64,000 nucleotides of DNA from Oxalobacter paeniformigenes (GCF_027158465.1 NZ_JAMKYL010000007.1:1-64000); one strand, 5' to 3'. Shown: positions 42,882-53,483, counted from the stretch's first letter. The notes: generated from the letters alone by a model not told the origin. Translations and numbers: made by a program.

Positions 42882-44240
42882 ATGAATATCGTTATTCTGG
42901 CTGCCGGCATGGGCAAACGCATGCATTCGTCGCTTCCCAAGGTCTTGCATACTCTGGCAGGGAAAGCCATGCTGGAACATGTCATCACGACGGCAAGAAC
43001 ATTGAACCCCGAAAAACTCGTGGTCGTCTGCGGTCATGGCGGCGAGACGGTGCGCCAGAAAATCGCGGCGCCTGATCTGGTCTATGTAACGCAGCAGCCG
43101 CAGCTGGGAACGGGACACGCGGTCATGCAGGCAGTGCCCGAACTGGATGAAACCGTGCCGACACTGGTTCTGTACGGCGATGTACCACTGATCGGTGCCG
43201 CATCGCTGGCACGTCTGGCTGAAGCGGCAGGCAAGGACAAACTGGGCATTCTGACAGTCGAGATGGAAGACCCCACCGGTTACGGGCGGATTATTCGCGA
43301 AAAGGGAAAAATACGGCGTATCGTCGAGCAAAAGGATGGCAACGCAGAAGAACTGGCGGTACGTGAAATCAATACCGGCATTATGGTCGTGCCGACGGTT
43401 CCGCTCAAACGCTGGCTTGCCGCATTGACGAACGACAATGCGCAAGGCGAATATTATCTGACCGATATCGTCGCGAAAGCCGTTGAGGAAAATATCGACA
43501 TTGTCTCGGTACAGCCAGGCAAGCTTTGGGAAACGCTTGGCGTCAACAGCAAGAGCCAGCTGGCGGCGCTTGAACGGATCTATCAGCGGAATGTGGCTGC
43601 CGCGTTGCTGGAAAGTGGCGTCGGTCTGGCCGATCCGGCACGTATCGATGTCCGTGGTACCCTGCGTTGCGGAAGAGATGTTTTCATCGATGTCAACTGT
43701 GTTTTCGAAGGTGATGTCGTGCTGGCGGACGGTGTGTCGGTCGGGGCGAATTGCGTGATCAGAAACAGTACCGTCAGTGAGGGGGCGGAAATCCGTCCGT
43801 TCTGTCATATGGACGGCGCGACGGTCGGCGCAGGATCGCTGATCGGCCCCTATGCCCGGTTGCGTCCGGGGGCCGATCTGGGCGAAGAAGTGCATATCGG
43901 CAATTTCGTCGAAGTCAAGAACAGCCATATCGCTGCTCAAAGCAAGGCGAATCATCTGGCCTATGTCGGTGATTCCACCGTCGGCAGCCGGGTCAATATC
44001 GGTGCAGGCGCGATCACCTGCAATTACGATGGTGCCAACAAGCACCGGACGGTTATCGAGGATGATGCCTTTATCGGGACGAATTGCGAGCTGGTCGCAC
44101 CGGTCAAGGTCGGCAGTGGCGCGACGATCGGTGCAGGCACCACGTTGACCAAGGATGTGCCTGCAGGATCGCTGACGGTATCCAGAACACGGCAGACTAC
44201 GATAAATGACTGGAAAAGACCGGTAAAATCCAAAAAATGA
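42882..44240 (+). CDS. glmU: Bifunctional UDP-N-acetylglucosamine pyrophosphorylase / glucosamine-1-phosphate acetyltransferase
   Basis: It completes UDP-GlcNAc synthesis in two steps, acetylation then uridylylation. The 452 residues start with the nucleotidyltransferase motif LAAGMGKRMHSSLPKVLH and QLGTGHA, LYGDVPLI, IVEQKD and EINTGIMV. A left-handed beta-helix of hexapeptide repeats follows from about 250 (IGPYARLRPGADLGEEVHIG, NFVEVKNS, GAGAITCNYDGANKHRT, FIGTNCELVAPVKVG). Start 42882 puts MNIVILAAG first. glmS, the earlier pathway step, is at the left end of the window. Confidence 0.97.
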   Translation: MNIVILAAGMGKRMHSSLPKVLHTLAGKAMLEHVITTARTLNPEKLVVVCGHGGETVRQKIAAPDLVYVTQQPQLGTGHAVMQAVPELDETVPTLVLYGDVPLIGAASLARLAEAAGKDKLGILTVEMEDPTGYGRIIREKGKIRRIVEQKDGNAEELAVREINTGIMVVPTVPLKRWLAALTNDNAQGEYYLTDIVAKAVEENIDIVSVQPGKLWETLGVNSKSQLAALERIYQRNVAAALLESGVGLADPARIDVRGTLRCGRDVFIDVNCVFEGDVVLADGVSVGANCVIRNSTVSEGAEIRPFCHMDGATVGAGSLIGPYARLRPGADLGEEVHIGNFVEVKNSHIAAQSKANHLAYVGDSTVGSRVNIGAGAITCNYDGANKHRTVIEDDAFIGTNCELVAPVKVGSGATIGAGTTLTKDVPAGSLTVSRTRQTTINDWKRPVKSKK

Positions 44241-44339
44241 CGTCTTTTTCCGTAAAAATTGACCGACCGCAGCTTTTTGAAAATTGGCTTCGGCAAAGTG
44301 CCTAAATCGCCATAATTCCTGTTATATTGTCAAAAGGGA

Positions 44340-44360
44340 CGCCTTTGCACAGCAAAGGCG
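44340..44360 (+). repeat. Tight hairpin between glmU and the phosphoketolase gene
   Basis: Nine-base arms CGCCTTTGC and GCAAAGGCG with a 3-nt loop ACA. It is followed by GTTTCTCCTG, not a T run, so it is at best a weak terminator. A small GATAC-A-GTATC palindrome is at 44394-44404. Confidence 0.55.
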
Positions 44361-44518
44361 GTTTCTCCTGTTGAAATAAAGTTTTACCGTATTGATACAG
44401 TATCGGTATTTCTGTTTCAGTACGGTTGTCGTTCACTCGCCATTACCTGAATCATCGGAATTTGGATCCTGCCGCGTCCGGCAAAATCCGGATACCAAAG
44501 AACAGAAAGGAAATGAAT

Positions 44519-46918
44519 ATGGGTATGAATGCGGAAAAGCCAGACCAGAATGCAGGACCACTTTCTCCTGACATGCTGCGCAAAATCAACGATTACTTCA
44601 ACGCGGCCAATTACCTCTCGGTCGGACAGATTTACTTGTACGACAATCCATTGCTGAAAAAACCGCTGTCGCCGGAAGATATCAAGCCGCGATTGCTGGG
44701 ACACTGGGGAACGACTCCAGGTCTGAATTTCATTTATGTGCATATGAACCGGGTCATCAAAAAGTATGATCTGGACATGATTTTTGTGACGGGGCCCGGA
44801 CACGGCGGTCCGGCGCTTGTGGCCAATACCTATCTGGAAGGAACCTACAGCGAGTTTTACCCGAATGTTTCGGAAGATGAAGAGGGGATGAAAAAACTGT
44901 TCACGCAGTTTTCGTTCCCGGGAGGCATTCCGAGCCATACGGCAGCCGAAACGCCCGGTTCGATTCACGAAGGCGGTGAGCTGGGGTATGCGCTTTCCCA
45001 CGCCTATGGTGCCGCATTCGACAATCCCGATCTGATCGTGACCTGTGTGGTCGGGGATGGCGAGGCCGAAACCGGGCCGCTGGCGACAGGATGGCATTCC
45101 AACAAATTCATCAATCCCGTATATGACGGTGCCGTATTGCCGATTTTGCATCTGAACGACGGCAAGATCGCCGGCCCGACTGTGCTGGGCCGTATTCCGC
45201 CGGAAGAACTGGATGCGTTGATGCGTGGTTATGGCTATGAACCGTATTATGTGGAAGGCTCAGATCCGATGGTCATGCATCAGAAGATGGCGGCCACACT
45301 GGATATCGTGATTCCGAAAATCCGTCAGATACAGGCCGAGGCGCGCGCAAACGGATTCACCACACGACCGAAGTGGCCGATGATCGTGCTGCGCAGCCCG
45401 AAAGGATGGACCGGCCCGAAGGTCGTTGACGGCTTGCAGATCGAAGGGACGTTCCGTTCGCATCAGGTACCGGTCAATGAAGTCAGAACCAATCCGGAAC
45501 ATTTGAAAATTCTGAATGACTGGCTCTTGAGCTACAAACCGCAAGAGCTTTTCGACGAGCATGGCAAGCTAAGGCCTGAACTGGCGGAACTGGCGCCGAA
45601 AGGCAACCGGCGCATGGGGGCCAATCCGCATGCCAACGGCGGGGTTTTGCTGCGTGAATTGCGTATGCCGGATTTCCGGAAATATGCCGTCGATGTTCCG
45701 TCGCCGGGTGTTGTCGTGGCCGAAAGTACACGGGTTCAGGGCAACATGATCCGTGATGTTTTCGTTCTGAATGAGGAATCAAGGAATTTCAGGGTATTCT
45801 GTCCGGATGAAACGTCTTCCAACCGCTGGAATGCCGTATTCGAAGTCACCGAACGGGCATCCATGGACGAAATCAAGCCGACGGACGACAAGGTATCGCA
45901 TACCGGACGTGTGCTGGAAATGCTGTCGGAACATCAGTGCGAAGGCTGGCTGGAAGGGTACATCCTGACGGGGCGTCACGGCTTTTTCCCGTGCTATGAA
46001 GCATTTATCCACGTGGTGGATTCCATGTTCAACCAACATGCGAAATGGCTGGAAGTCTGCCGACATATCCCATGGCGTCGCCCGGTTGCCTCGCTCAACT
46101 ATCTGCTGACGTCGCATGTCTGGAGGCAGGATCATAACGGCTTGAGTCACCAGAATCCGGGTTTCATCGATCTGGTGATGAACAAGAAAGCCGATATCAC
46201 CCGCGTGTATCTGCCACCTGACGCCAACTGCCTGTTGTCAGTGACCGATCACTGCCTGCGGAGCAGGCATCGTATCAATGTGATTGTTGCCGGCAAACAG
46301 CCTGCCTTGCAGTATCTGACGATGGACGAAGCCATCCGGCATTGCACGGCCGGTATCGGTATCTGGGAGTGGGCAAGTAACGACAAGGGGTCTGAACCCG
46401 ATGTCGTGATGGCATGTTGCGGCGATGTCCCGACACTGGAAACGCTGGCCGCAGTCAAGATCCTGCGTGAACATATTCCCGAGCTGAAGATCAGGGTGAT
46501 CAATATCGTCAACCTGATGACCTTGCAGCAGCCGGCTGATCATCCCAATGGCTTGTCCGACAGGGAATTCGATGTACTGTTCACCAAGGACAAACCGGTC
46601 ATTTTCGCCTATCACGGTTATCCATGGCTGATTCACCGGTTGACTTATCGCCGGACGAATCACAAGAATTTCCATGTACGTGGCTACAAGGAAGAAGGAA
46701 CGACGACCACACCGTTCGACATGGTGGTGATGAACGATCTGGACCGTTATCATCTGGCCGGAGATGTGATCGATCGCTTGCCCAGTCTGGGAGCGAAAGC
46801 TGCCTATACGAAGCAGTATTTGCGTAACCGGTTGCTGGAACACAAGGCCTATGTTTACCAGTATGGTGAGGATATGCCGGAAATCAGGGACTGGAACTGG
46901 GCGGACGGTAAGTCCTGA
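44519..46918 (+). CDS. xfp: Phosphoketolase (xylulose-5-phosphate / fructose-6-phosphate)
   Basis: This ThDP enzyme splits xylulose-5-phosphate, and often fructose-6-phosphate, with phosphate into acetyl-phosphate and an aldose phosphate. The 799 residues are the family size. Signatures are LLGHWGTTPGLNFIYVHMNR, GPGHGGPALVANTYLEGTYS, GGELGYALSHAYGAAFDNP, the ThDP motif VVGDGEAETGPLATGWHSNKF and GRHGFFPCYEAFIHVVDSM. AGAAAGG stands 8 bases before the ATG at 44519. It is a single gene between a hairpin and a strong terminator. The role in an oxalate user would be to make acetyl-phosphate or acetate from sugar phosphates. Confidence 0.95.
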   Translation: MGMNAEKPDQNAGPLSPDMLRKINDYFNAANYLSVGQIYLYDNPLLKKPLSPEDIKPRLLGHWGTTPGLNFIYVHMNRVIKKYDLDMIFVTGPGHGGPALVANTYLEGTYSEFYPNVSEDEEGMKKLFTQFSFPGGIPSHTAAETPGSIHEGGELGYALSHAYGAAFDNPDLIVTCVVGDGEAETGPLATGWHSNKFINPVYDGAVLPILHLNDGKIAGPTVLGRIPPEELDALMRGYGYEPYYVEGSDPMVMHQKMAATLDIVIPKIRQIQAEARANGFTTRPKWPMIVLRSPKGWTGPKVVDGLQIEGTFRSHQVPVNEVRTNPEHLKILNDWLLSYKPQELFDEHGKLRPELAELAPKGNRRMGANPHANGGVLLRELRMPDFRKYAVDVPSPGVVVAESTRVQGNMIRDVFVLNEESRNFRVFCPDETSSNRWNAVFEVTERASMDEIKPTDDKVSHTGRVLEMLSEHQCEGWLEGYILTGRHGFFPCYEAFIHVVDSMFNQHAKWLEVCRHIPWRRPVASLNYLLTSHVWRQDHNGLSHQNPGFIDLVMNKKADITRVYLPPDANCLLSVTDHCLRSRHRINVIVAGKQPALQYLTMDEAIRHCTAGIGIWEWASNDKGSEPDVVMACCGDVPTLETLAAVKILREHIPELKIRVINIVNLMTLQQPADHPNGLSDREFDVLFTKDKPVIFAYHGYPWLIHRLTYRRTNHKNFHVRGYKEEGTTTTPFDMVVMNDLDRYHLAGDVIDRLPSLGAKAAYTKQYLRNRLLEHKAYVYQYGEDMPEIRDWNWADGKS

Positions 46919-46945
46919 TACCTGTCTGATGGCAGGCATGGAAGC

Positions 46946-46981
46946 AAAAAAACGCACGCTCCGTGGGGCGTGCGTTTTTTT
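46946..46981. terminator. Terminator between the phosphoketolase and queC genes
   Basis: Fourteen-base arms AAAAAAACGCACGC and GCGTGCGTTTTTTT with an 8-nt loop; T runs serve both convergent genes. Confidence 0.92.
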
Positions 46982-47006
46982 GTCACCCATCATCGAACCA
47001 TGGCGG

Positions 47007-47747
47007 TCACTGTGCGTTTTTTTCGGCGCAGTATTGGGTAAAACCCCGTTTTCTCAGCATACATGCCGGGCATTTGCCGCACCCGTAGCCCCATTCGTGC
47101 AATTGGTCATGCGTACCCATGTAGCAGGTATGCGTGTCCTGAACGATCAGATCGACCAGTGACTGGCCGCCTAGATCGAAGGCGAGTTGCCATGTTTCTT
47201 TCTTGTTTTTCCACATGAGCGGTGTCACGAGATTCAGACGGGTATCCATGCCGATGTTCAGGGCGACCTGAAGGGCCTTGATCGCATCGTCCCGGCAATC
47301 GGGGTAACCGGAAAAGTCGGTTTCGCACATACCACCGACCAGAACATTCAGGCCACGGCGATACGCCAGCATGGCGGCGACAGTCAGAAACATCAGGTTT
47401 CGCCCCGGAACGAAGGTATTGGGCAATCCGTTTTCCATCATGCGGATTTCCATATCAGCCGTCATGGCGGTTTCCGATATGTCACTGATCAGAGAAAGAT
47501 CGCAAATGTGATCGGGACCAAGTTCGCCAGGCCAGTCAATGGCGAAACGACGCATTTTTTCAAGAATTTTCGGGCGGACATCGAGTTCGACGGCATGCCG
47601 TTGGCCGTAACGGAAACCGATGGTTTCGACTGTGTCATAATGGTTCAGTGCCCAGGCAAGGCATGTCGTCGAATCCTGGCCACCGCTGAAAAGCACCAGC
47701 GCTTTTTTCACTGGTGCGGTAGTGTGAGTATCGAGAGGAGCGTTCAT
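47007..47747 (-). CDS. queC: 7-cyano-7-deazaguanine synthase
   Basis: It converts carboxy-deazaguanine to preQ0 with ATP and ammonia, on the way to queuosine in tRNA. The 246-residue PP-loop protein begins with LVLFSGGQDSTTCLAW, followed by FRYGQRHAVELD, FVPGRNLMFLTVAAMLA and GGMCETDFSGYPDCRD. The zinc site is THTCYMG with GCGKCPACMLRKRGF near the end. No other que gene is in the window. It is divergent from tamA. Confidence 0.96.
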   Translation of the reverse strand: MNAPLDTHTTAPVKKALVLFSGGQDSTTCLAWALNHYDTVETIGFRYGQRHAVELDVRPKILEKMRRFAIDWPGELGPDHICDLSLISDISETAMTADMEIRMMENGLPNTFVPGRNLMFLTVAAMLAYRRGLNVLVGGMCETDFSGYPDCRDDAIKALQVALNIGMDTRLNLVTPLMWKNKKETWQLAFDLGGQSLVDLIVQDTHTCYMGTHDQLHEWGYGCGKCPACMLRKRGFTQYCAEKNAQ

Positions 47748-47978
47748 TCTGTATCAAAAACAATAGGGGATGGCACAAAAACCATGTCATCCTGCGTGAT
47801 TTCCGGATGCTATACAATGTCGGGCTTTTCCGGTTTATTGAAATATATTAAACGATTTGAACAGGAACGCATGATTGTACGGCCGGTCGGCTAATATGCC
47901 ATTATTCATGGCAAAATGGTTCGGCGATCATTTATGTCCAGCATGATGGTAAATTTCAGTTACTGCAAAGCGGCACGT

Positions 47979-49742
47979 ATGACGGTGTACTGGCTGCGTT
48001 TATGTTTCGCAGGTCTGATAGTGTTCTGGCTGGGCGCTTGTATGTCTGCATCACATGCGGCGCCATTGCCCTATGATGTGGAGATCAGGGCGCCGGAAGC
48101 GATCCGCACCCTGTTGAAACAGAATCTCGAGCTGATCCGGTGGCAGGGTGACAAGCAGATCGATGCCTTGCAGCTGCGCCGTTTTTATCGGAATACACCA
48201 GACGAAATCCGGCATTTGCTGGAGACGGAAGGCTATTATTCTCCGGTCGTGAAAATGGATATGCAACCGTCAGGTGATCAGGGGAAACACGTCGTCATCG
48301 ACGTCAAGCCCGGCAAGCCGGTGAAGGTCGCGGTTGTCGATATCAAATTTACGGGGGCGATCGCCACTCAGGAAGCGTCATTGCGACCTGATGTCGAGCA
48401 ATTGAGAAAAGAATGGCAGTTGCCTGCCGGTTCGGTCTTCCGAATGGCAGACTGGGAAGCAGCAAAGGTCGCCTTGCTCAAACAGGTGACGTCGGTGCGT
48501 TATCCACGGGCGGAACTGGAAGATTCGCAAGCTATCGTCGATCCGGAAACAGACAAGGTGACTCTGAAAGTCGTGATAAACAGCGGTAAACCGGTGACAT
48601 TCGGACCGATCAGGATTGTCGGGCTGCAGCGTTATGGCGAGGATGTCATCATGGGGCAACGTCCGGTCAAGGTCGGTTCGACATATCGCGAAAATGCCTT
48701 GCTGAACTGGCAGTCACGTCTTCAGGATACCGGTTATTTCCGTTCGGTCGAAGTGTCGGCCGATCTTGAATCCGGACTGGATGAAGTGCCGGTAACCGTC
48801 ACTGTGGTGGAAAACATGAAAAAACATGTTTCCGTCGGTATCGGTTACAGTACGGATACGGCAGAGCGTATCAGCCTGTCGTATGACAATCTGCATTTGT
48901 TCGGCAGGGATTATAAACTGAACAGTTCAGTCGTCTTGCAATCGAAGCAACGTACCGCCAAGGCCGATGTGTATTTGCCGCCATCGATGGAGGGCGTCAG
49001 GGACAGTTTCGGTGTCATGTATGACCGTTCCGAAATCGAGGGGGAAGACACGCGGGTCGTCGGCGCCAATATCAGACGGGCGTGGGGAACGCCGCGTTTC
49101 GAGAAGTATGTTCGTGCCGAATATCTGAATGAACATACCCGGATCGACGGGGCCGACGGTCAGCAAAGTCAGGCCATGCCGGTAACGTTCGGTGTCATCA
49201 TCAGGCGTCTCAACAACCGGCTGGCACCGACAAAGGGCTATGCCGTGGAAGCACAGACAGGAGTTGCCGTCGAGCCGTTGCTGACGGACAAGTCGTTTAT
49301 CCGGAGTTATTTCAAGGGGTTGCGTTTGCAGACGGTTAGCGAGAACAGCCATCTTGTTTTGCGCGGAGAGCTAGGTGCCGTTTTTTCCGACGGCAAGAGC
49401 GGCATTCCCTCGACACTTATGTTCCGTGCAGGTGGCGACCAGTCGGTACGCGGATATGCCTATGAAAGTCTGGGGGTACGGGAAGGCGATGCCATTGTCG
49501 GCGGGCGTTATCTGGCTGTCGCCAGTGTGGAATATCAGTATTATTTCTTGCGGAACTGGGGCGTAGCCTTTTTCGTCGATGCAGGCAATGCCGGCGATAC
49601 GGTCAGCGAACTTGATCCTGCTGTCGGTTACGGTATCGGTGGCCGCTGGCGGAGTCCTGCCGGACCGGTTGGCGTCGATCTGGCCTACGGCGAGAGAACC
49701 GGCAATTTCCGTTTACATTTTTCACTGGGATTTACTTTCTAA
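47979..49742 (+). CDS. tamA: Translocation and assembly module outer-membrane protein TamA
   Basis: An Omp85-family outer-membrane barrel with periplasmic POTRA domains that, with TamB, helps envelope assembly. From ATG 47979 the 587 residues begin with a signal sequence (LRLCFAGLIVFWLGACMSASHAA). POTRA-like repeats run to about 250 (LIRWQGDKQIDALQLRRFYR, VDIKFTGAI, FGPIRIVGLQRYGEDVI), then the barrel with FRAGGDQSVRGYAYESLG and the final strand ending in FSLGFTF. The start is uncertain; in-frame ATGs at 47934, 47943 and 47946 also exist. The stop overlaps the tamB start as TAATG. Confidence 0.93.
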   Translation: MTVYWLRLCFAGLIVFWLGACMSASHAAPLPYDVEIRAPEAIRTLLKQNLELIRWQGDKQIDALQLRRFYRNTPDEIRHLLETEGYYSPVVKMDMQPSGDQGKHVVIDVKPGKPVKVAVVDIKFTGAIATQEASLRPDVEQLRKEWQLPAGSVFRMADWEAAKVALLKQVTSVRYPRAELEDSQAIVDPETDKVTLKVVINSGKPVTFGPIRIVGLQRYGEDVIMGQRPVKVGSTYRENALLNWQSRLQDTGYFRSVEVSADLESGLDEVPVTVTVVENMKKHVSVGIGYSTDTAERISLSYDNLHLFGRDYKLNSSVVLQSKQRTAKADVYLPPSMEGVRDSFGVMYDRSEIEGEDTRVVGANIRRAWGTPRFEKYVRAEYLNEHTRIDGADGQQSQAMPVTFGVIIRRLNNRLAPTKGYAVEAQTGVAVEPLLTDKSFIRSYFKGLRLQTVSENSHLVLRGELGAVFSDGKSGIPSTLMFRAGGDQSVRGYAYESLGVREGDAIVGGRYLAVASVEYQYYFLRNWGVAFFVDAGNAGDTVSELDPAVGYGIGGRWRSPAGPVGVDLAYGERTGNFRLHFSLGFTF

Positions 49743-52700
49743 TGCGACGTCGTTTTCTGATCTGGTTGTTGATCCCGCTGTTTGTGCTGGGAGGATTCAT
49801 CTGGCTGGCAAGCCAGGAATGGACGTTGCAGTGGATCGCGGGAAAGGTCGTACAGGCAGGCGGTGGCCATATCGAAATCGAAGGAGTATCCGGCACGCTG
49901 GTCAATTCGCTCGAAGTCGAAAAGATATCTTTTTCCAGTCCTGAAAAGGATATCGAGATCGATAGTCTGGTGCTGGTCTGGAATCCATGGAAGCTCTTGC
50001 GGGGTGAAATCGATATCGGACGGATTGCGGCGGAACGTATTGCCGTCGATATGAAACAGTCGTCCGATGAGCCATTTGTCTTGCCGGATTCACTGGCGCC
50101 CCCTCTGGCGATTCGTGTCGCACAGGTGGAGGCGGGTGTCGTGTCGCTGGCAAAGGCCGGTATCGGCATATCGCTGGAACAAGTGCATTTTTCGCTGGTT
50201 TCCGACGAAAAGGCATGGCGTCTGGATGATTTCGGTTTCGACAGTCCGTTTGGCAATGCCACGATCCAGATCGAACTCGGTATGGCAAAGCCCCACATGA
50301 TCGATGGCACTATCCGGTTCGAAAACAGCCTGAACGGTGCGCGTGCGGATGTAGTGCTTGGCGGCAGTCTGGAAAGACTGGCGGTTGGCGGGATACTCGA
50401 CGGGTATGGTGCGGCGGGAAAACTGGATGCCGTCGTTACCCCGTTTGCGGGATTTCCTTTCGAATCGGTCAGACTGGATGCCAGGGGAATTGATCCGTCA
50501 GTGATCCAGTCGTCATGGCCACAGGCATTGCTTGATGCACAGGTCGATGTGGCGGCCGGTGGAGGGCAAACCGTAAAGGGACAGGTATCGGTTCAAAACA
50601 GAAAAGCCGGTTCCATCGACAGTAACCGGATTCCTGTTCGTTTTCTGGGGGGAAAAATCGGAGGACTAATCGATCGGATCACGCTGAGCGATATCGTGCT
50701 GGATTTCGGCAAAGCGGGAAGATTCGACGGTAACGGACTGTTTTCGGCGGAACGCACGGAAGTGATGCTGGCGACGACACGGTTTGATTTGCATGAAATC
50801 AGTTCTGTCATCCGCCAGACGCATGTCGGAGGAAACATTCGCTTCATCGAATCAGAAGGAATACAGGAATTTCGCCTGAATCTCAATGAACGGGCGATTC
50901 GCTTGAATGCACTGGTACGGAAAAAAGGCGATGATCTGTTGCTGGAGGATATGCTGGTCAGAGCGGATGACAGCATCTTGAAAATGACGGGCAGAATGAG
51001 TCTGGCAGAAGGCGGGGCGCTTGCACTGGATGGGCAAATCCGGCGGTTCAATTTTGCCGATTTCGGCAAATTCCCTTCATCCGATCTCAATGCCGATATC
51101 GGTATTGCCGGTACGGTGAAACCGCAACCGGATTTGCAGGTACGATACGCTTTTTTGCCGAGCCGGTTGCTGAATCAGCCATTGTCCGGTCAGGGGAGAT
51201 TCCGGATTCGTGGGAAAGAGATACGTGATGCCGATTTATCGCTGGCATTGGGTGCCAATTCGCTGAAAGCGGCAGGCAACCTCGGTCAAACGGATGACAG
51301 CTTGCGTTGGGAACTGGATGCTCCCGATCTGAAGGCTTTCGGGACAGGCTGGCAAGGAACGCTCGCCGGAGATGGCGAACTGCGTGGCGTACTGGACAAC
51401 TTCCGGCTTGTGATGCATTTGAACGGTTCGGAATTCCTGCTCATGGACCGTTTCGGCGCACGAAAATTGCAGGCGGATATCCGGTTCGGTATGGCGCCTC
51501 AGGACAGGATAGCGGTCGATGTCAAAATAGATGACGCGAAACTCGGTTCAGGAAACTGGAAAACGATTCGTGCGCAAGTCGACGGGACGGGGCGATCCCA
51601 TACACTGCAAGCCGCAGCACAGAACGATATGTTCGACTTGTCGGCACGGGCATCCGGAGGATTTGTGTCCGGCAGTTTGTGGAAAGGGGAGCTGGAATCG
51701 CTGGAAAATCGTGGGCGATTGTCGTTTGTGCTTGTGGATGCCGTGCCGCTTACGGTCGGAGCCGATGATTTTTCGATTCGTGACATGGTGTTGAAGTTGC
51801 CGGACGGCAGGTTGACGGTCCAAAAATTCGTTCGGAAAGGCAACGTGATCGAAACATCGGGAAGCGCCAAGGCGGTTCCGCTGGCGTATTTGCTTGCGAT
51901 TTCTCCCGATGCATCCGGTTCAGTCCATACTACGCTGAAGCTGGGGGCGGACTGGTCTGTCAAAACGGGTAACAGTCTGGATGGGCAGATGCATCTTTAT
52001 CGCGAAAACGGCGATATCACCCTGATGGGCGACAATGTGATACAGCTTGGATTGGATACTCTTGATGTACAGATGCAGCTGTCGGGCAATACGGTCAATC
52101 TGGATGCAAGGGTTCAAAGCGGGAAAGCAGGCAATATCGCCGTTTCGGCGATGACACGGTTGACCCAGCAGGACGGAAGCTGGGGTGTCACACAAAACAG
52201 TCCGTTGCAACTGTCCGTGCATGCCGATATGCCGTCTCTGGCATGGATCGCGCCATTGGCAGGACAGCCGGATATCGAACTGGGTGGTGCGCTAGCCCTG
52301 GCCGTCAGGGGAAGCGGTACACTGGGCAATCCGGACTTGTCTGGAACGATAAACGGGAAAAATCTGGCGTTCAACTGGTTGAGTATGGGCGTCAGTTTGT
52401 CCAAAGGTGAGCTCGCGGCGGTTCTGGACGGCAATCGTTTGCAAATCAGAAAAGGCATTATTTACGGTCCACAGGGCAATATGCAGATCGGCGGTGCAGT
52501 TTTTCTGAAAAACGGGCAGCTTCAGACGGATTTGCATTTCGAGACAGACCGGTTACAGATACTTTCGGGTGTGGACAGAAAACTGTCCATAACGGGAAAA
52601 GGGCAGTTTGCACTGGATGAAAACAAATTGCAGTTGAATGGAAACTGGCGTGTCAATCAGGCGACGATCATTCTGGCAGACAGTGCCAGCGTGACATACA

Positions 52701-53476
52701 GCAAGGATGTGATTGTGCTGGGACGGCCGGAAAAGAAGGCCGGTCAACCGGTTCCGGTGAATTTCAATTTGACGGTCGATCTTGGCAACCAGTTTTATCT
52801 CAAGGGGAAAGGACTCGATACACGTCTGGAAGGCAAAATACAGGCTGTTTCCTCACAAGACAATCGTTTGCGGGTTTTCGGTACGATCAATACAGTCAAC
52901 GGGACTTACAGCGCATTCGGTCAGAAACTCACGATCGCAAAGGGTGAAGTGATGTTCGGCGGACCGGTCGAAAATCCGACGCTGAACATTCTGGCAGTCC
53001 GGAAATTTCCGCAGACGGAAGATGTGACCGAAGTCGGGGTGTCGGTCAGAGGGTCTGCGCAGTCTCCGAAAGTCCAGCTGGTATCGACACCGGAAGTCTC
53101 GGATACGGAAAAACTGTCCTGGCTGGTATTGGGCGACAGCGGCGGAGAAAAAGGCGATGACCAGCAACGCGCAATGATCGCGACCGCTGCCGCGGCGCTG
53201 CTAAGTACGGAACAGTCGGGCGGTTTGCCTACACGACTGGCCAGTACCATCGGTTTGGACGATATCGATATTTCTTCGTCGTCCGAACTGGATGAGACGG
53301 TCTTGTCATTGACCAAGCGCATTTCGTCCCGTCTGTACCTGACGTATGAACAGGGACTGACCGGCGCGACCAACCTGATCAAGTTGCGCTATATCATTTC
53401 CAGACACCTGTCGCTTGTCGGCCAGACGGGAACCATTACCGCCGTCGATCTTTTCTATGACTGGCGGTTCGACTGA
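49742..53476 (+). CDS. tamB: Translocation and assembly module inner-membrane protein TamB
   Basis: The 1244-residue AsmA-like protein is anchored in the inner membrane by one N-terminal segment (FLIWLLIPLFVLGGFIWLA) and reaches across the periplasm as a long beta-rich groove that probably moves lipids or helps assemble outer-membrane proteins. The body has the repetitive beta pattern of the family. The C-terminal DUF490/TamB domain includes INTVNGTYSAFGQKLTIAKG, NPTLNILAVRKFP, LSWLVLGDSGG and the end AVDLFYDWRFD. It overlaps tamA by one base, so the pair is translationally coupled. Confidence 0.95.
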   Translation: MRRRFLIWLLIPLFVLGGFIWLASQEWTLQWIAGKVVQAGGGHIEIEGVSGTLVNSLEVEKISFSSPEKDIEIDSLVLVWNPWKLLRGEIDIGRIAAERIAVDMKQSSDEPFVLPDSLAPPLAIRVAQVEAGVVSLAKAGIGISLEQVHFSLVSDEKAWRLDDFGFDSPFGNATIQIELGMAKPHMIDGTIRFENSLNGARADVVLGGSLERLAVGGILDGYGAAGKLDAVVTPFAGFPFESVRLDARGIDPSVIQSSWPQALLDAQVDVAAGGGQTVKGQVSVQNRKAGSIDSNRIPVRFLGGKIGGLIDRITLSDIVLDFGKAGRFDGNGLFSAERTEVMLATTRFDLHEISSVIRQTHVGGNIRFIESEGIQEFRLNLNERAIRLNALVRKKGDDLLLEDMLVRADDSILKMTGRMSLAEGGALALDGQIRRFNFADFGKFPSSDLNADIGIAGTVKPQPDLQVRYAFLPSRLLNQPLSGQGRFRIRGKEIRDADLSLALGANSLKAAGNLGQTDDSLRWELDAPDLKAFGTGWQGTLAGDGELRGVLDNFRLVMHLNGSEFLLMDRFGARKLQADIRFGMAPQDRIAVDVKIDDAKLGSGNWKTIRAQVDGTGRSHTLQAAAQNDMFDLSARASGGFVSGSLWKGELESLENRGRLSFVLVDAVPLTVGADDFSIRDMVLKLPDGRLTVQKFVRKGNVIETSGSAKAVPLAYLLAISPDASGSVHTTLKLGADWSVKTGNSLDGQMHLYRENGDITLMGDNVIQLGLDTLDVQMQLSGNTVNLDARVQSGKAGNIAVSAMTRLTQQDGSWGVTQNSPLQLSVHADMPSLAWIAPLAGQPDIELGGALALAVRGSGTLGNPDLSGTINGKNLAFNWLSMGVSLSKGELAAVLDGNRLQIRKGIIYGPQGNMQIGGAVFLKNGQLQTDLHFETDRLQILSGVDRKLSITGKGQFALDENKLQLNGNWRVNQATIILADSASVTYSKDVIVLGRPEKKAGQPVPVNFNLTVDLGNQFYLKGKGLDTRLEGKIQAVSSQDNRLRVFGTINTVNGTYSAFGQKLTIAKGEVMFGGPVENPTLNILAVRKFPQTEDVTEVGVSVRGSAQSPKVQLVSTPEVSDTEKLSWLVLGDSGGEKGDDQQRAMIATAAAALLSTEQSGGLPTRLASTIGLDDIDISSSSELDETVLSLTKRISSRLYLTYEQGLTGATNLIKLRYIISRHLSLVGQTGTITAVDLFYDWRFD

Positions 53477-53483
53477 TGAGGGC

